A stretch of 64,000 nt of DNA from DATJGR01 sp963812255 (GCA_963812255.1 CAWEUM010000005.1:868001-932000); one strand, 5' to 3'; shown: positions 43,787-53,946, counted from the first letter of the stretch. Translations and numbers: made by a program. The notes: generated from the letters alone by a model not told the origin.

Positions 43787-43881
43787 TTATTCCGTCACCA
43801 AATGCGTCCCGAGTATCCCCATCCCGTGTGCCTTAGACTAGAGTATGCGTCTTCGCAAAGCTGCTTGGGGGGACATCAGCC

Positions 43882-45132
43882 GTGAACTTCAATATGTTGC
43901 TGGCGCGCGTCAAAGCGATTCTGCTGACGCCGCGGACGGAATGGCCGGTCATCGAGGCCGAAACCACCACCGCAGGCGATCTGTACAAGAACTACATCGT
44001 TATTCTCGCGGCGATACCGGCCGTTTTCGGCTTCATCAAAGGGAGTCTGATCGGCATCGACGTGCCGCTGATGGGCACGATGCGGGTCGGTATCGGCGCC
44101 GGCATCACCGGCATGTTGACGAGCTACGTATTGAGCCTCGTTCAGGTGTTCGTGATCGCGCTGATCGTCGATGCGCTTGCGCCGACTTTCGGAGCCCAGA
44201 AGAATCAGTCGCAGGCGCTCAAGCTCGCCGCCTACGCATTCACGGCCGCGTGGGTTGCCGCGCTGGGCCAGATCGTTCCGTGGCTCGGTGGCCTGATCGC
44301 GCTGATCGGGGGCCTCTACAGCATCTATCTGTTCTATCTCGGTTTGCCGGTGCTGATGAAATGCCCGCAGGATCGAGCCGTCGCGTATACCGCCGTCAGC
44401 ATCATCGTCGCGATCGTGCTCGGGATCGTGATCGGGATCGGGGTCGCTGCAATCACCGGTACCGGTTCCGGAATCGGATCATCACATCCTGTTTCCAGCT
44501 CCGACGTTCAGTTCGACAAGGACAGCCCGATGGGCAAGCTGAACGACTGGACGCAGAAGATGGAGAAAGCATCCAAACAGGTCGAAGCGGCACAGAAATC
44601 CGGTGATGCGTCGGCCCAGAGCGCGGCGGTTGGCCAGATGCTCGGCGCGGCACTGGGCGGCGGTAAAGTCGAAGCGTTGGCGCCCGACAAGCTGAAGCCG
44701 TTCGTTCCGAATTCGCTCGGCGGGCTGCCGCGAACATCCATCTCGGTGCAACGCAACGGCGCGATGGGCATGCAGATATCTGAGGCCGAAGCGACGTATT
44801 CCGACAAAGCCGGCCATACGCTGAATCTCGACATCACCGACACCGGATCGGCCAAGGGCCTGATGGCCCTCGCGGGATGGGCGTCGATGCAGGAAGACAA
44901 GGAAACCGATAGCGGTTACAGCAAAACCTACAAGAGCGACGGCCGCATCATCCACGAACAATGGGCCAACACCGGTCACGGCGAATACGCCGTCGTCGTC
45001 GGGGATCGCTTTACCGTCAAGCTGACCGGCGACGCCAAGTCGTTCAACGAACTGAAAAGTGCATTGAACGACGTCGATCTGTCCGGTCTGGAGGCCATGA
45101 AAGACGAAGGCGTGGCGAGCGACGACGACTAA
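43882..45132 (+). CDS. Yip1-domain membrane protein with C-terminal soluble domain
   Basis: This 416-residue protein has an N-terminal Yip1 domain: ARVKAILLTPRTEWPVIEAE is its typical opening, followed by five hydrophobic spans to about residue 190. The second half, from about residue 200, is hydrophilic with an alanine- and glutamine-rich linker and a domain with LGGLPRTSISVQRNGAMGMQISEAEATYSD, related to heme or lipid-binding lipoprotein-like domains of unknown function. I infer that it faces the periplasm. Its last bases overlap the open frame of the helicase gene. Confidence 0.85.
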   Translation: MNFNMLLARVKAILLTPRTEWPVIEAETTTAGDLYKNYIVILAAIPAVFGFIKGSLIGIDVPLMGTMRVGIGAGITGMLTSYVLSLVQVFVIALIVDALAPTFGAQKNQSQALKLAAYAFTAAWVAALGQIVPWLGGLIALIGGLYSIYLFYLGLPVLMKCPQDRAVAYTAVSIIVAIVLGIVIGIGVAAITGTGSGIGSSHPVSSSDVQFDKDSPMGKLNDWTQKMEKASKQVEAAQKSGDASAQSAAVGQMLGAALGGGKVEALAPDKLKPFVPNSLGGLPRTSISVQRNGAMGMQISEAEATYSDKAGHTLNLDITDTGSAKGLMALAGWASMQEDKETDSGYSKTYKSDGRIIHEQWANTGHGEYAVVVGDRFTVKLTGDAKSFNELKSALNDVDLSGLEAMKDEGVASDDD

Positions 45133-48100
45133 CGATCCCGACTCCGGCGCGCTCGCGCGGTTCCATCCACACACGCGCGCGTGGTTCGAATCGGCCTATC
45201 TCGCCCCAACCGACGTTCAGGCGCGTAGCTGGCCGCTGATCGCCGCAGGTCGGCACACGCTGATCACCGCGCCCACGGGCAGCGGCAAGACGCTGACGGC
45301 ATTCCTGTGGGCGCTCGACGCGCTTGCCGCGGGGCGTTATTCATGCGGCGCCACGCGAGTATTGTACGTCTCGCCGTTGAAAGCGCTGAACAACGACATT
45401 CAGCGCAATCTGTTCGACCCACTCGGCGCGCTACGCGCGCGCTTCGAAGACGCCGGAGAAGCATTTCCGTCGATCCACGTCCAGGTCCGTTCCGGCGATA
45501 CATCGCCCGGTGACCGTCAACGGATGCTGCGACGCCCGCCGGAGATCCTGATCACGACGCCAGAGAGTCTGGCGTTGCTGCTGACGAGCGCGCGCGGGCG
45601 GGCGTCGCTGGCAGGTATCGAAACCGTGATCCTCGACGAGATTCACTCGGTGGTCGAAAGCCGACGCGGCACCGTACTGATGACGTCACTGGAACGCCTC
45701 GGACGCAGCGCCGGGGAATTCCAGCGCATCGCGCTATCGGCCACCGTGCATCCACTGGCAACGATTGCCGCGTTCGTCGCAGGGTCCGATGCCGGCCATC
45801 TACCCAGACCGATCGACATCATCGAGGGCCGCGACGAAAAACAGATTCGGTTCAGCGTCCGCTTTCCGTCCGGCGTGCGCAGCGCACTCGATGCCGGACA
45901 CAAGATCTGGGACCCGCTGACCGATTCGTTCAGAACGATCATCACCGACAATGCCGCCACGCTGTTTTTCACCAACAGCCGACGCCTCGCCGAACGGATC
46001 ACACTGAAACTCAACGAGCGCGAATCCACGCCGATCGCGTACGCGCACCACGGCTCGCTGGCGCGCGAGATCCGCGCCGCGGTCGAAAGCCGTCTGAAGG
46101 CCGGCGAGTTGCGCGCAATCGTCGCGACGAACTCGCTCGAGATGGGCATCGACATCGGCAGTCTCGACGAAGTGGTGATGATTCAGGCGCCACCGTCGAT
46201 CGCGTCAGCGTTGCAACGCATCGGCCGAGCCGGGCACAAGGTGGGCGACATCAGCCGTGGCATGTTGTTTCCAACCCACGCGCAGGATTTCGTCGAAGCG
46301 GCCGCGTTGGCCCAATGCATCGAAGCACGCGACCTCGAACCACTCGTGCCCATCGAAAACCCGCTCGATGTACTCGCACAGCTCATCGTGTCGATGACAG
46401 CCTCGCAAACGTGGCGTACCGACGACGTCTATGCGTTGCTGCGGCAAAGCTATCCCTACCGGACACTACCCCGCGAACAATTCGACCTGGTCGTTGAAAT
46501 GCTGGCGGGGCGTTATGCCGGATCGCGGTTACGCGATTTGAAACCGCGCATCGTGTTCGATCGCATCGAACAGACGGTGCGCGCCACGAAAGGGGCTGTG
46601 TACGCACTCTATAGTTCCGGCGGCACCATTCCCGATCGCGGCTACTTTCATCTGCGACACGCCGACAGCGGCGCGCTGATCGGAGAACTCGACGAGGAGT
46701 TCGTCTGGGAAGCGAGGGTCGGTCAGACGTTCGCATTCGGCAACCAAGCCTGGCAGATCAACCGGATCACGCACAACGACGTACTGGCGCGGCCAGCCCG
46801 GTCGGCGACGGCCGCGACGCCGTTCTGGCGCTCTGAGCCGTATGACCGAACCTTCCACTACTCGGACCGAATCGGAGCGTTCCTCGAGCGCAGCGAGTCG
46901 CAACTCGACCGGCACGATCGCGCCGGTCTTACCGATGAGTTGACTCAACGATGCGGCTTCGAAGGTTCAGCAAGCGACGAGTTGATCGGTTATCTGGAAC
47001 GCCAACGTGACCACACGGGGGCGGCGCTACCGCACCGCCGTCACGTGGTGATCGAACACATCCGCAGCGGCCCGGGCGGCTATGACGGACCGGACGAAGA
47101 GCAGATCGTGCTGCACACATTTTGGGGCGGCCGCGTCAACCGGCCTTATGCGCTCGCGCTGTCTGCTGCGTGGGAACGCGCGTACGGTTACATCCCCGAA
47201 GTGCATGTCGACGACAACGCGATCGCTATCCGAAGCCTGGGCGGAATCGACGCGGCACGCGTCATCGATTTAGTCGGACCGACCGGATACGACGCCCTGT
47301 TGCGGCGCGCGCTGGAACGCTCCGGCTTCTTCGGCGCCCGCTTTCGTGAGTGTGCAGCGCGTGCGCTACTCGTCACGCGGCAACGCTTCAACCAACGTAT
47401 GCCGCTCTGGATGAGCCGCATGCACGCGAAGAAGTTGCTGACGACGGTTGCACAGTACGCGGACTTTCCGGTATTGCTCGAAACATTCCGCACTTGTCTC
47501 GTCGACGAATTCGATCTCCGGGCGTTACGCCAGCTGCTCGACGAACTCGCGAACGGCGAGATTCGCGTGACTGCGGTCGCATCCAGCGCGCCGAGTCCGT
47601 TTGCCGCAAACATCGCATGGGGGCAGATCAACCGCTACATGTACGCAGACGATACGCCAGCGGACGGCGGCGCCAGCGCGTTGTCCGACGACCTGATCCG
47701 GGCGGCGGTGTTCGATGCCGGTTTGCGGCCGCGCATCGATCCGACTGTAATCGATGCATTCGTCGCAAAACGTCAACGGACCGCACCGGGGTACGGCCCA
47801 ACGGATTCCGCCGACCTGTCGGAATGGTTGAAGGAACGCGTGCTGATGACCCAACTCGAGTGGCAGCAGTGCAGCGCGCCGGTCGCCGACGGCGAATCGG
47901 CGCTGGTACATTGGCTGGCCTCGGGCGAGCGTCGCTGGGCGATTCACCCGGAACTCGCGCGCAGCGTCAACGAGCACCTATTCGGAAGACTCGATGAACG
48001 CCTGACCGACATCGGCGACCCACGCGATGCCAACCAGATGACGCGGGAAATTCTGTCGTTTCACGGCCCGCTGCGGCGGCCCGACATCGTCGCGTTGCTG

Positions 48101-49477
48101 CCGCTCGATGACGCGCAACTCGACAATGTGCTCGCGGATCTCGTCGACGACGGCGTGCTGGTCGTCGGCACGCTCGTAGCGGCTGACGAGTCGGTGCGTT
48201 ACTGCGATGCGGACAACCTCGAGATTCTGCTGCGATTGCAGCGCGCGTCGAGCCGGCATCGACTCGAACCGCGCACGCTCGGCGAATTGCCGGCATACCT
48301 CGCCACCTGGCAGCGTTTCGACCGACCCACATCCATCGATGCGCTGGCGCAAACGCTCGACCGTTTGCGCGGCTTCGCCGCAGACGTGGACATGTGGCTG
48401 AACGATCTGGTCGAGGCGCGCCATCCGGGCGTCGACCTGCGACAACTCGACGAAGCCCTTATCGCCGACGACATGGTCTGGCTGGGCCAAGGCAGCAATA
48501 CGATCACCGTGATGCCGCTCGAAGAACTCGCACTGCTGCATCGCGACGATTCATCGGATAGACCCGCACTCGAGCCCGCGTTTCGCGATGGAACGGCCCG
48601 CTACAGTTTCTTTCAGCTCGCCGACGCCGCCGGCCAGGCAACCGATGCGTTCAACAATGCACTATGGCGTGCCGTTTGGTCCGGCACCGTCAGCGCGGAC
48701 TCGCTCTCCGTTCTGCGCGCCGGCAGCGCGCGCAAATATTCGCTCGGCACGCCGGCAGCCGCGCCGCTGCAGCACGCCCAACGACGACGCAGCGCACGGC
48801 GCCACGCACGCGATGCAAGCCAGGGATGGCCAGGACATTGGTTCCTGTTGCCGCAAACCGAATCAACAGACGACGACCCGCTGACGGCACTCGAAACCGC
48901 CAAAGATCGCGTGCGGATTCTGCTGGACCGGTACGGCGTCATCAGCCGCGAGATCGCCAATCGCGAAGGCGGCTGGTTTCGCTGGGCACCATTGTTTCGC
49001 GCCATGCGAGTGATGGAGTTGTCCGGAGAAATCGTCGCGGGCCTGTTTTTCGACGGCCTGTCGGGGCCGCAGTTCGCCGCCCCAGCGGCGATCCGTCAGC
49101 TACAGAGCGGCCAAAAGATCGAGTCGTTCTGGGTCAACGCAACCGACCCGATCGCACCGAGCGGCCTCGGAATCGACTGGCCGACTCCGTTGCCGCAACG
49201 TCGTGCGAGCAACTACCTCGCGTTTCATCGCGGCACCATCGCGCTGGTTGCGGAAAACCATGGACGCAGGCTCGCCTTCGCGGCGGACCTGGATAGCGAA
49301 GCCTTCGCATCGGCCGTCGCATTGCTGACGCACCTGCTGGCCGTTCGCCGGCGAATCCCGATCGACAGCATCGACGGTGTCACACCGAACGACAGCCCCT
49401 ACCTCGCGCGCCTCGCCGACCTGTTCGACGTCTCGCGCGATCATCGCAGGGTCGAGCTTCTGGCAGCCCGCCACTGA
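45125..49477 (+). CDS. lhr: Lhr-type large DEAD/DEAH helicase
   Basis: This is a very large ATP-dependent DNA or RNA-DNA helicase of about 1450 residues. Motifs: Walker A TAPTGSGKT, motif Ib LKALNNDIQRNL, motif II LDEIHSVVE, motif III LSATVHP, motif V NSLEMGIDIG and motif VI QRIGRAGHKVGD, then the Lhr winged-helix/beta-barrel core and the long C-terminal region of the bacterial long form. The reading frame is open from 45101, but the first ATG, GTG or TTG (TTG at 45362) comes after Walker A, so the true start must be non-standard. I place it at the ACG at 45125, which would read M-T-N-D-P. No partner exonuclease gene follows. Confidence 0.88.
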   Translation, partial: TTNDPDSGALARFHPHTRAWFESAYLAPTDVQARSWPLIAAGRHTLITAPTGSGKTLTAFLWALDALAAGRYSCGATRVLYVSPLKALNNDIQRNLFDPLGALRARFEDAGEAFPSIHVQVRSGDTSPGDRQRMLRRPPEILITTPESLALLLTSARGRASLAGIETVILDEIHSVVESRRGTVLMTSLERLGRSAGEFQRIALSATVHPLATIAAFVAGSDAGHLPRPIDIIEGRDEKQIRFSVRFPSGVRSALDAGHKIWDPLTDSFRTIITDNAATLFFTNSRRLAERITLKLNERESTPIAYAHHGSLAREIRAAVESRLKAGELRAIVATNSLEMGIDIGSLDEVVMIQAPPSIASALQRIGRAGHKVGDISRGMLFPTHAQDFVEAAALAQCIEARDLEPLVPIENPLDVLAQLIVSMTASQTWRTDDVYALLRQSYPYRTLPREQFDLVVEMLAGRYAGSRLRDLKPRIVFDRIEQTVRATKGAVYALYSSGGTIPDRGYFHLRHADSGALIGELDEEFVWEARVGQTFAFGNQAWQINRITHNDVLARPARSATAATPFWRSEPYDRTFHYSDRIGAFLERSESQLDRHDRAGLTDELTQRCGFEGSASDELIGYLERQRDHTGAALPHRRHVVIEHIRSGPGGYDGPDEEQIVLHTFWGGRVNRPYALALSAAWERAYGYIPEVHVDDNAIAIRSLGGIDAARVIDLVGPTGYDALLRRALERSGFFGARFRECAARALLVTRQRFNQRMPLWMSRMHAKKLLTTVAQYADFPVLLETFRTCLVDEFDLRALRQLLDELANGEIRVTAVASSAPSPFAANIAWGQINRYMYADDTPADGGASALSDDLIRAAVFDAGLRPRIDPTVIDAFVAKRQRTAPGYGPTDSADLSEWLKERVLMTQLEWQQCSAPVADGESALVHWLASGERRWAIHPELARSVNEHLFGRLDERLTDIGDPRDANQMTREILSFHGPLRRPDIVALLPLDDAQLDNVLADLVDDGVLVVGTLVAADESVRYCDADNLEILLRLQRASSRHRLEPRTLGELPAYLATWQRFDRPTSIDALAQTLDRLRGFAADVDMWLNDLVEARHPGVDLRQLDEALIADDMVWLGQGSNTITVMPLEELALLHRDDSSDRPALEPAFRDGTARYSFFQLADAAGQATDAFNNALWRAVWSGTVSADSLSVLRAGSARKYSLGTPAAAPLQHAQRRRSARRHARDASQGWPGHWFLLPQTESTDDDPLTALETAKDRVRILLDRYGVISREIANREGGWFRWAPLFRAMRVMELSGEIVAGLFFDGLSGPQFAAPAAIRQLQSGQKIESFWVNATDPIAPSGLGIDWPTPLPQRRASNYLAFHRGTIALVAENHGRRLAFAADLDSEAFASAVALLTHLLAVRRRIPIDSIDGVTPNDSPYLARLADLFDVSRDHRRVELLAARH

Positions 49478-49486
49478 CCCGCCGAG

Positions 49487-49999
49487 CTAGAGTTTCCAGT
49501 CGCGATACCGCACGAATGCGGGCTCGCTGAAGTTGGACGGCTTCGCAAATTGGAGCGCCAGCCACTCGAACCACTCGGCGAACCGCGGATGAGACTCCTC
49601 CACACGCACCGTCTCGATCCAGACGTGTAGCTTGCGCCACAGTACCTCGATCAATCCGCCGGTGAGTTCCTGTGCCAATCGGAACGAAGCGATCCGACGA
49701 AACACCAGCAATCCCATCGTCTCGTACATCATGCCGATCTGCAGCGCGGCCTGCTCGGCTTCCGGGCCACGCGAACGCAGTTCGCTCACAGTCACATCAT
49801 CCGGCAGGTTTCGGACGATTGTCACCGAACGGGAGAACTCCGGGTTGTAGAACGACCGCATCAATTCGACGGCGACGAGATCACGCCGTTGGCCGCGCGC
49901 TTCGACCAGTTGAACGATCGCAAATGCGCCGCCTCCCACGATCGTCAGCATACCGAGGATTTGCGCGATATCGGCCCAGACCTCCAGATCATTCAACAC
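49487..49999 (-). CDS. Membrane-anchored protein of unknown function
   Basis: This 170-residue protein has one hydrophobic segment at about residues 9-29 (ADIAQILGMLTIVGGGAFAIVQLV) and then a soluble, helical, mostly cytoplasmic domain with LVAVELMRSFYNPEFSRSV and LPDDVTVSELRSRG. It resembles DUF4760-like proteins, but I am not certain of the family. GTG at 49999 is chosen because it gives the membrane segment the right distance from the start. It is convergent with lhr. Confidence 0.6.
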   Translation of the reverse strand: MLNDLEVWADIAQILGMLTIVGGGAFAIVQLVEARGQRRDLVAVELMRSFYNPEFSRSVTIVRNLPDDVTVSELRSRGPEAEQAALQIGMMYETMGLLVFRRIASFRLAQELTGGLIEVLWRKLHVWIETVRVEESHPRFAEWFEWLALQFAKPSNFSEPAFVRYRDWKL

Positions 50000-50141
50000 G
50001 GCATACCCTGAGTCGAAGCAACCGCGCAGAGGATGCCCAACGCCGCCGCATTTCGCGAGCAAATCCTCGGCTTCGAACCGCGTCCCAGAACATCGGCCGG
50101 ATGTCTGCTAACGTGCGTCATCGTTTCGCCGACACGCCCGC

Positions 50142-51287
50142 ATGGCCAAGACCCCCCTCACCGTCTGGTACGTGACCGAATCCAGTACCAACACGTCGCG
50201 AATCGCAGGCATTGAGGCGCTGATCGAGCATCTTCGCAGCGGTTCCGCGCGTGCTCTGCAGGCACACCTCATCGAGGCGATGACGTTGCCGGATGTTGCG
50301 CTCGTCGAAAAATGGGACGACGCACTCGCGTCCGAACTGGACGATCTGCCGCGCGTGTGGCTCGACCCGGCGGCAGCGGCGCATGACGAAATCGTGGTAA
50401 CCGACACGGCGGATACGCTACAGCTCGTCGAGGCATTGGTCACCGCGGTGAATCTCGGCCGCGCCCGACTGATCCGCGACGCCGTCCATTCCGCCCAACG
50501 ACGCGAAATGGCCGCGCCGCGTCAGCCCCTGCCCGACCTCGACGATTTCGCGCTGCATTTCCAGGCACGCTGGAGCATCGATGGGGCGTCGCTGATCGGC
50601 GTCGAAACACTACTGCGATGGAACGGGCTGCCGGTGCCGACCTTGCCGCCGGAGGCGCTGGTGGCCGCCGCCGAGCAACGCGGCGACATCCGGCGTCTGG
50701 GCGACTGGATCATCCAACGCGCATGCCGTCATGCCGCGGAGTGGCGATTCGTGTGGCCGACCCCGATGCGCCTGTCGATCAACATCTCGCCACTGCAGCT
50801 CGCGGCCGACGATTTCACCGCGGTGCTCACCAGCGCACTCGAAGACAACCGTATTGATCCTGGGCTGATCGAACTCGAAATTCCGCTCGCCGCGCTACCG
50901 CGCATCGAACAACGGTACAGTGGAGTCATCGCAGATCTCTACGATCTCGGTGTCGGTTTCGTGCTCGACGGCATCGGTGCCGAGGTGATCGATCCGACGC
51001 TGCTGACGTGGTTGCCGGCAACGACGTGGAAGTTCCATCGCGCGCTGATCGAGCGTCTGCCCGAGGATCGTGCCGCTGCCACGCTGATAGGGGCGCTGGT
51101 CGACGCCGCCCGATCGCAAGGAATTCTCAGCGTCGCCGTAGGTGTAGAGCACGAGACGCAACGCGTAGTGCTCGAATCACTGTGCTGCGACGCGCTGCAG
51201 GGATTTCTGTTCGCCGAACCGCTGGCGCCGGATGAATTCAGCGGTCTACTGGCCGCTCACGCCGAACGTCGTCGAACACGCGCCTGA
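50142..51287 (+). CDS. Degenerate EAL-domain protein
   Basis: This 381-residue protein has an unrecognised N-terminal part (1-130) and an EAL phosphodiesterase fold (about 131-370). The EAL motif reads E155-T-L, N214 is kept in NISPLQL and the last motif GVE (E336) and QGFLFAEPLAPDEF are intact. However, the second Glu of ELTE is I247, the second Asp of DDFGTG is G277, the KID motif is K297-F-H and AEGVE is AVGVE (V333). Loss of these metal ligands predicts no c-di-GMP hydrolysis. A role as a c-di-GMP sensor or a protein partner is inference. Confidence 0.8.
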   Translation: MAKTPLTVWYVTESSTNTSRIAGIEALIEHLRSGSARALQAHLIEAMTLPDVALVEKWDDALASELDDLPRVWLDPAAAAHDEIVVTDTADTLQLVEALVTAVNLGRARLIRDAVHSAQRREMAAPRQPLPDLDDFALHFQARWSIDGASLIGVETLLRWNGLPVPTLPPEALVAAAEQRGDIRRLGDWIIQRACRHAAEWRFVWPTPMRLSINISPLQLAADDFTAVLTSALEDNRIDPGLIELEIPLAALPRIEQRYSGVIADLYDLGVGFVLDGIGAEVIDPTLLTWLPATTWKFHRALIERLPEDRAAATLIGALVDAARSQGILSVAVGVEHETQRVVLESLCCDALQGFLFAEPLAPDEFSGLLAAHAERRRTRA

Positions 51288-51345
51288 CTCCGGCAGAGGT
51301 GATCACCGAAGTTCCTGGCGATTGGGGCTGTGATAGTGTGCCTCG

Positions 51346-52272
51346 ATGCGCTGCGCCTTGTTCACCCACAACGATTGTCTGTTGCACGAAGTCGAGTCCG
51401 CTCACCCGGAACGCCCGGCGCGACTCGTCGCGATCTTGAACCATCTGATCGAGACGGGCCTCGACGCCGAACTCGACCACCAAACCCCGAGCCCGGTCGG
51501 TCTCGCGGACTTCGATACCATCCACGATCCGGGGTTCGTCCGCTCGCTGTACGCTTCGATTCCGAAACACGGGATCGCGCATATAGACGCGGACACCAGT
51601 ATCGGCCCGAACAGCATCCACGCGGCGGAGCTGGCGGCGGGTGCGGTACGCGATGCCGTGGAACTGGTGCTCGGCGGTGGCACGCGGCGCGCATTCTGCG
51701 CGGTGCGGCCGCCGGGCCACCACGCCGAAGAAGATCAGGCGATGGGCTTTTGCTTCTTCAACAATGTCGCGCTCGGAGCGACGGTTGCCCTCGCACGAGA
51801 GGACATCGATCGGGTGGCCATACTCGACTTCGACGTGCATCACGGCAACGGCACCGTCGATATCTTTCGTGAGCGCCCCGAAGTGATGGTCTGCTCGAGT
51901 TTCCAGCACCCGCACTACCCGCATCGATTGTTCGATCTGCAACGGCCGAACATCGTCAATACGCCACTGCCCGCGTTCACGAAAGGGACCACATTTCGCA
52001 ATGCAATCGAACGCGACTGGCTTCCCGCGCTGGCGCGGCACCGACCCCAGCTCATCCTGATTTCGGCCGGCTTCGACGCACACGTGGAAGATCCGCTCGC
52101 GCAGCTCGAACTCGTCGAGGACGATTACCGTTGGGTCACCGAATTGATCGTGTCGGAGGCCAATACCTATGCCAACGGACGCATCGTGTCGGTGCTCGAG
52201 GGCGGCTACTCGCTCGCGGCGCTTGCCCGCTCGTCGGCGACGCACATCGAAGCACTCCTGACGGGAACCTGA
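51346..52272 (+). CDS. Histone deacetylase-like amidohydrolase
   Basis: This 308-residue zinc enzyme belongs to the AcuC/HDAC superfamily and would remove acyl groups from lysines, polyamines or small amides. Motifs are HPERPARL, RPPGHHAEEDQAMGFCFFNNVA, with the two catalytic histidines, and the zinc ligands in DFDVHHGNG and SAGFDAH. The final motif EGGYS, with the tyrosine, is present. It follows the EAL gene by 58 bases on the same strand and is convergent with an SDR gene. Confidence 0.92.
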   Translation: MRCALFTHNDCLLHEVESAHPERPARLVAILNHLIETGLDAELDHQTPSPVGLADFDTIHDPGFVRSLYASIPKHGIAHIDADTSIGPNSIHAAELAAGAVRDAVELVLGGGTRRAFCAVRPPGHHAEEDQAMGFCFFNNVALGATVALAREDIDRVAILDFDVHHGNGTVDIFRERPEVMVCSSFQHPHYPHRLFDLQRPNIVNTPLPAFTKGTTFRNAIERDWLPALARHRPQLILISAGFDAHVEDPLAQLELVEDDYRWVTELIVSEANTYANGRIVSVLEGGYSLAALARSSATHIEALLTGT

Positions 52273-52295
52273 CGGCGCAGCGGACGGCAGTCCAT

Positions 52296-53069
52296 TCAAG
52301 CCCGCAACGCTTGCTGCCCGCCGCCGTCGCAGTACACGCGCTCACCCGTCAAATACGAATTCCGCTCCGAGACCAGGAATCGAACGACGTTGGCCACGTC
52401 TTCCGGTTGGCAGACCCGCCCGAACGGCATCACTGCATCGAGATCGCGCAAATCCTTGACCCCCGCTGACGCTTTCATCAGGCGGCGCCCCATTTCGGTC
52501 TCGACCAACCCGGGTGCCACGATGTTGACGCGGATGCCGTGCGGGCGCTCCTCCTTGGCAAGCGTGAACGCCAAGGCTTCCATCGCGCATTTGCCCATGT
52601 TGTACGGCGCGCCGTACGCGCCGAGGCTGCGGGTCGCAACGCTCGATATCATCACGATGTCGCCGCGAGACAGTTCACGCATCTTTGGAATCACCAGCTT
52701 CGCGAGGTAATGCGGCGCAAACGCGTGACATGCGACCACCCGCTGCATCTCTGCCGGATCCGTATCCGCAACCGCCTGACCGCGGCTGGCGATACCGGCA
52801 TTGTTGACGAGAATCCCGACCGGACCGAGGTCGGCTTCGATCAGGCCGACCATTTCGCGGTCCTGCTCGAAATCATCGACCGATGCCTGATAAGCCCTTG
52901 CCCTGCGACCGAGCGCTTCCACGGCTGCGACCACCTCGGCCGCGGCATCCGCGTCGCGCCGATAATTGACTGCGATATCCGCGCCGTCCTCGGCCAGCGC
53001 AAGCGCTATGCCGCGGCCGACTCCGCGTCCTGCGCCGGTGACCAATGCAACTCTTCCTGCTAACGACAT
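52296..53069 (-). CDS. Short-chain dehydrogenase/reductase
   Basis: This 257-residue SDR has the cofactor motif TGAGRGVGRG, the NNAG motif, the catalytic Ser in ISSVATRS and Tyr-Lys in YNMGK. The C-terminus VRFLVSERNSYLTGERVYCDGG is the usual classical SDR end. Arg39-type residues in VNYRRDADA favour NADP. It resembles FabG-like 3-oxoacyl reductases. It lies 39 bases downstream of the enoyl-CoA hydratase gene on the same strand, so the two may act together in acyl-CoA metabolism. Confidence 0.9.
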   Translation of the reverse strand: MSLAGRVALVTGAGRGVGRGIALALAEDGADIAVNYRRDADAAAEVVAAVEALGRRARAYQASVDDFEQDREMVGLIEADLGPVGILVNNAGIASRGQAVADTDPAEMQRVVACHAFAPHYLAKLVIPKMRELSRGDIVMISSVATRSLGAYGAPYNMGKCAMEALAFTLAKEERPHGIRVNIVAPGLVETEMGRRLMKASAGVKDLRDLDAVMPFGRVCQPEDVANVVRFLVSERNSYLTGERVYCDGGGQQALRA

Positions 53070-53108
53070 GCTCGAGGCTCCCCCTCTCTCCGGTTAATGA
53101 AGTGCGAC

Positions 53109-53894
53109 TTACTGACCCTTGAATTTCGCGTCGCGCTTCTCGAGAAACGCCGAGACACCTTCTCGAAAATCGGACGAGCGACCCGACTCATTCTGCAGGC
53201 GCGCCTCCAAATCGAGTTGCTGTTCGTAGGCGTTCGTCCATGTATCCCAATACGCGCGGCGGATCAGCGCCAGCGAACGCGGACCGTTCGCCAACTGGCG
53301 CGCGACACTCATCGCGCCGTCCATCAGCGCCGCGTTGTCTTCATACAGGCGATTGACCAGGCCCCATTCGAATGCCTTCTCCGCCGGCAGACGCTCGGCC
53401 AGCAACGACAACTCCACCGCGCGGCCCCAGCCAATCATCCGCGGCAACATGAACGTGGCTCCGCCGTCGGGGATCAGACCAATCTTCGCAAACGCCTGCA
53501 TGAAGAACGCATTCTTCGATGCGCAGACGATGTCGCCCATCATCGCGAAGCTCATTCCGACGCCGGCCGCCGCACCGTTTACCGCGGTGACGACCGGCAT
53601 CTGCAGATCGCGGATCGACAGCAGCAACGGGTGATAGCCGGAGCGCAATCCATCGCCGGCGCCCTGCATCGCGGCGCTGGCGCTGTCGGCGAGATTCGCG
53701 CCGGACGAAAAGCCGCGCCCCTCGCCGGTCAGCAGCAAACAGCGCGCACCATTCGCCGGATCGGCAACCTCCTTCACCGCCAGGGTCAACTCACCCAGCA
53801 TCTGGCCACCGATTGCGTTGAGTACTTCCGGGTGATTGAACTTCAGCACCGCAACATTGCCGTCGAATTCGAGTGATACGCGCTCGTAAGCCAT
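53109..53894 (-). CDS. Enoyl-CoA hydratase
   Basis: This 261-residue crotonase-family enzyme has the oxyanion-hole motifs EGRGFSSGANLAD and NGAAAGVGMSFAMMGD and the catalytic region FAKIGLIPDGGATFMLPR. The first hole motif has SSGAN where C-A-G-x-D is common, while P-D-G-G is kept. The end EGVSAFLEKRDAKFKGQ is typical of PaaG-like isomerases or hydratases. ATG at 53894 follows a G-rich ribosome binding site. It is divergent from an APH-fold gene 52 bases away. Confidence 0.9.
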   Translation of the reverse strand: MAYERVSLEFDGNVAVLKFNHPEVLNAIGGQMLGELTLAVKEVADPANGARCLLLTGEGRGFSSGANLADSASAAMQGAGDGLRSGYHPLLLSIRDLQMPVVTAVNGAAAGVGMSFAMMGDIVCASKNAFFMQAFAKIGLIPDGGATFMLPRMIGWGRAVELSLLAERLPAEKAFEWGLVNRLYEDNAALMDGAMSVARQLANGPRSLALIRRAYWDTWTNAYEQQLDLEARLQNESGRSSDFREGVSAFLEKRDAKFKGQ

Positions 53895-53946
53895 GACGCC
53901 CCCTTTGATCGTGTGATTGCCCGCGTTGGGTGCGATGTAAACCGAA

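Noticed and set aside
45362..49477. Taking the TTG at 45362 as the helicase start
   Set aside because: This would delete the Walker A motif and the N-terminal part that is clearly encoded in the same open frame upstream.
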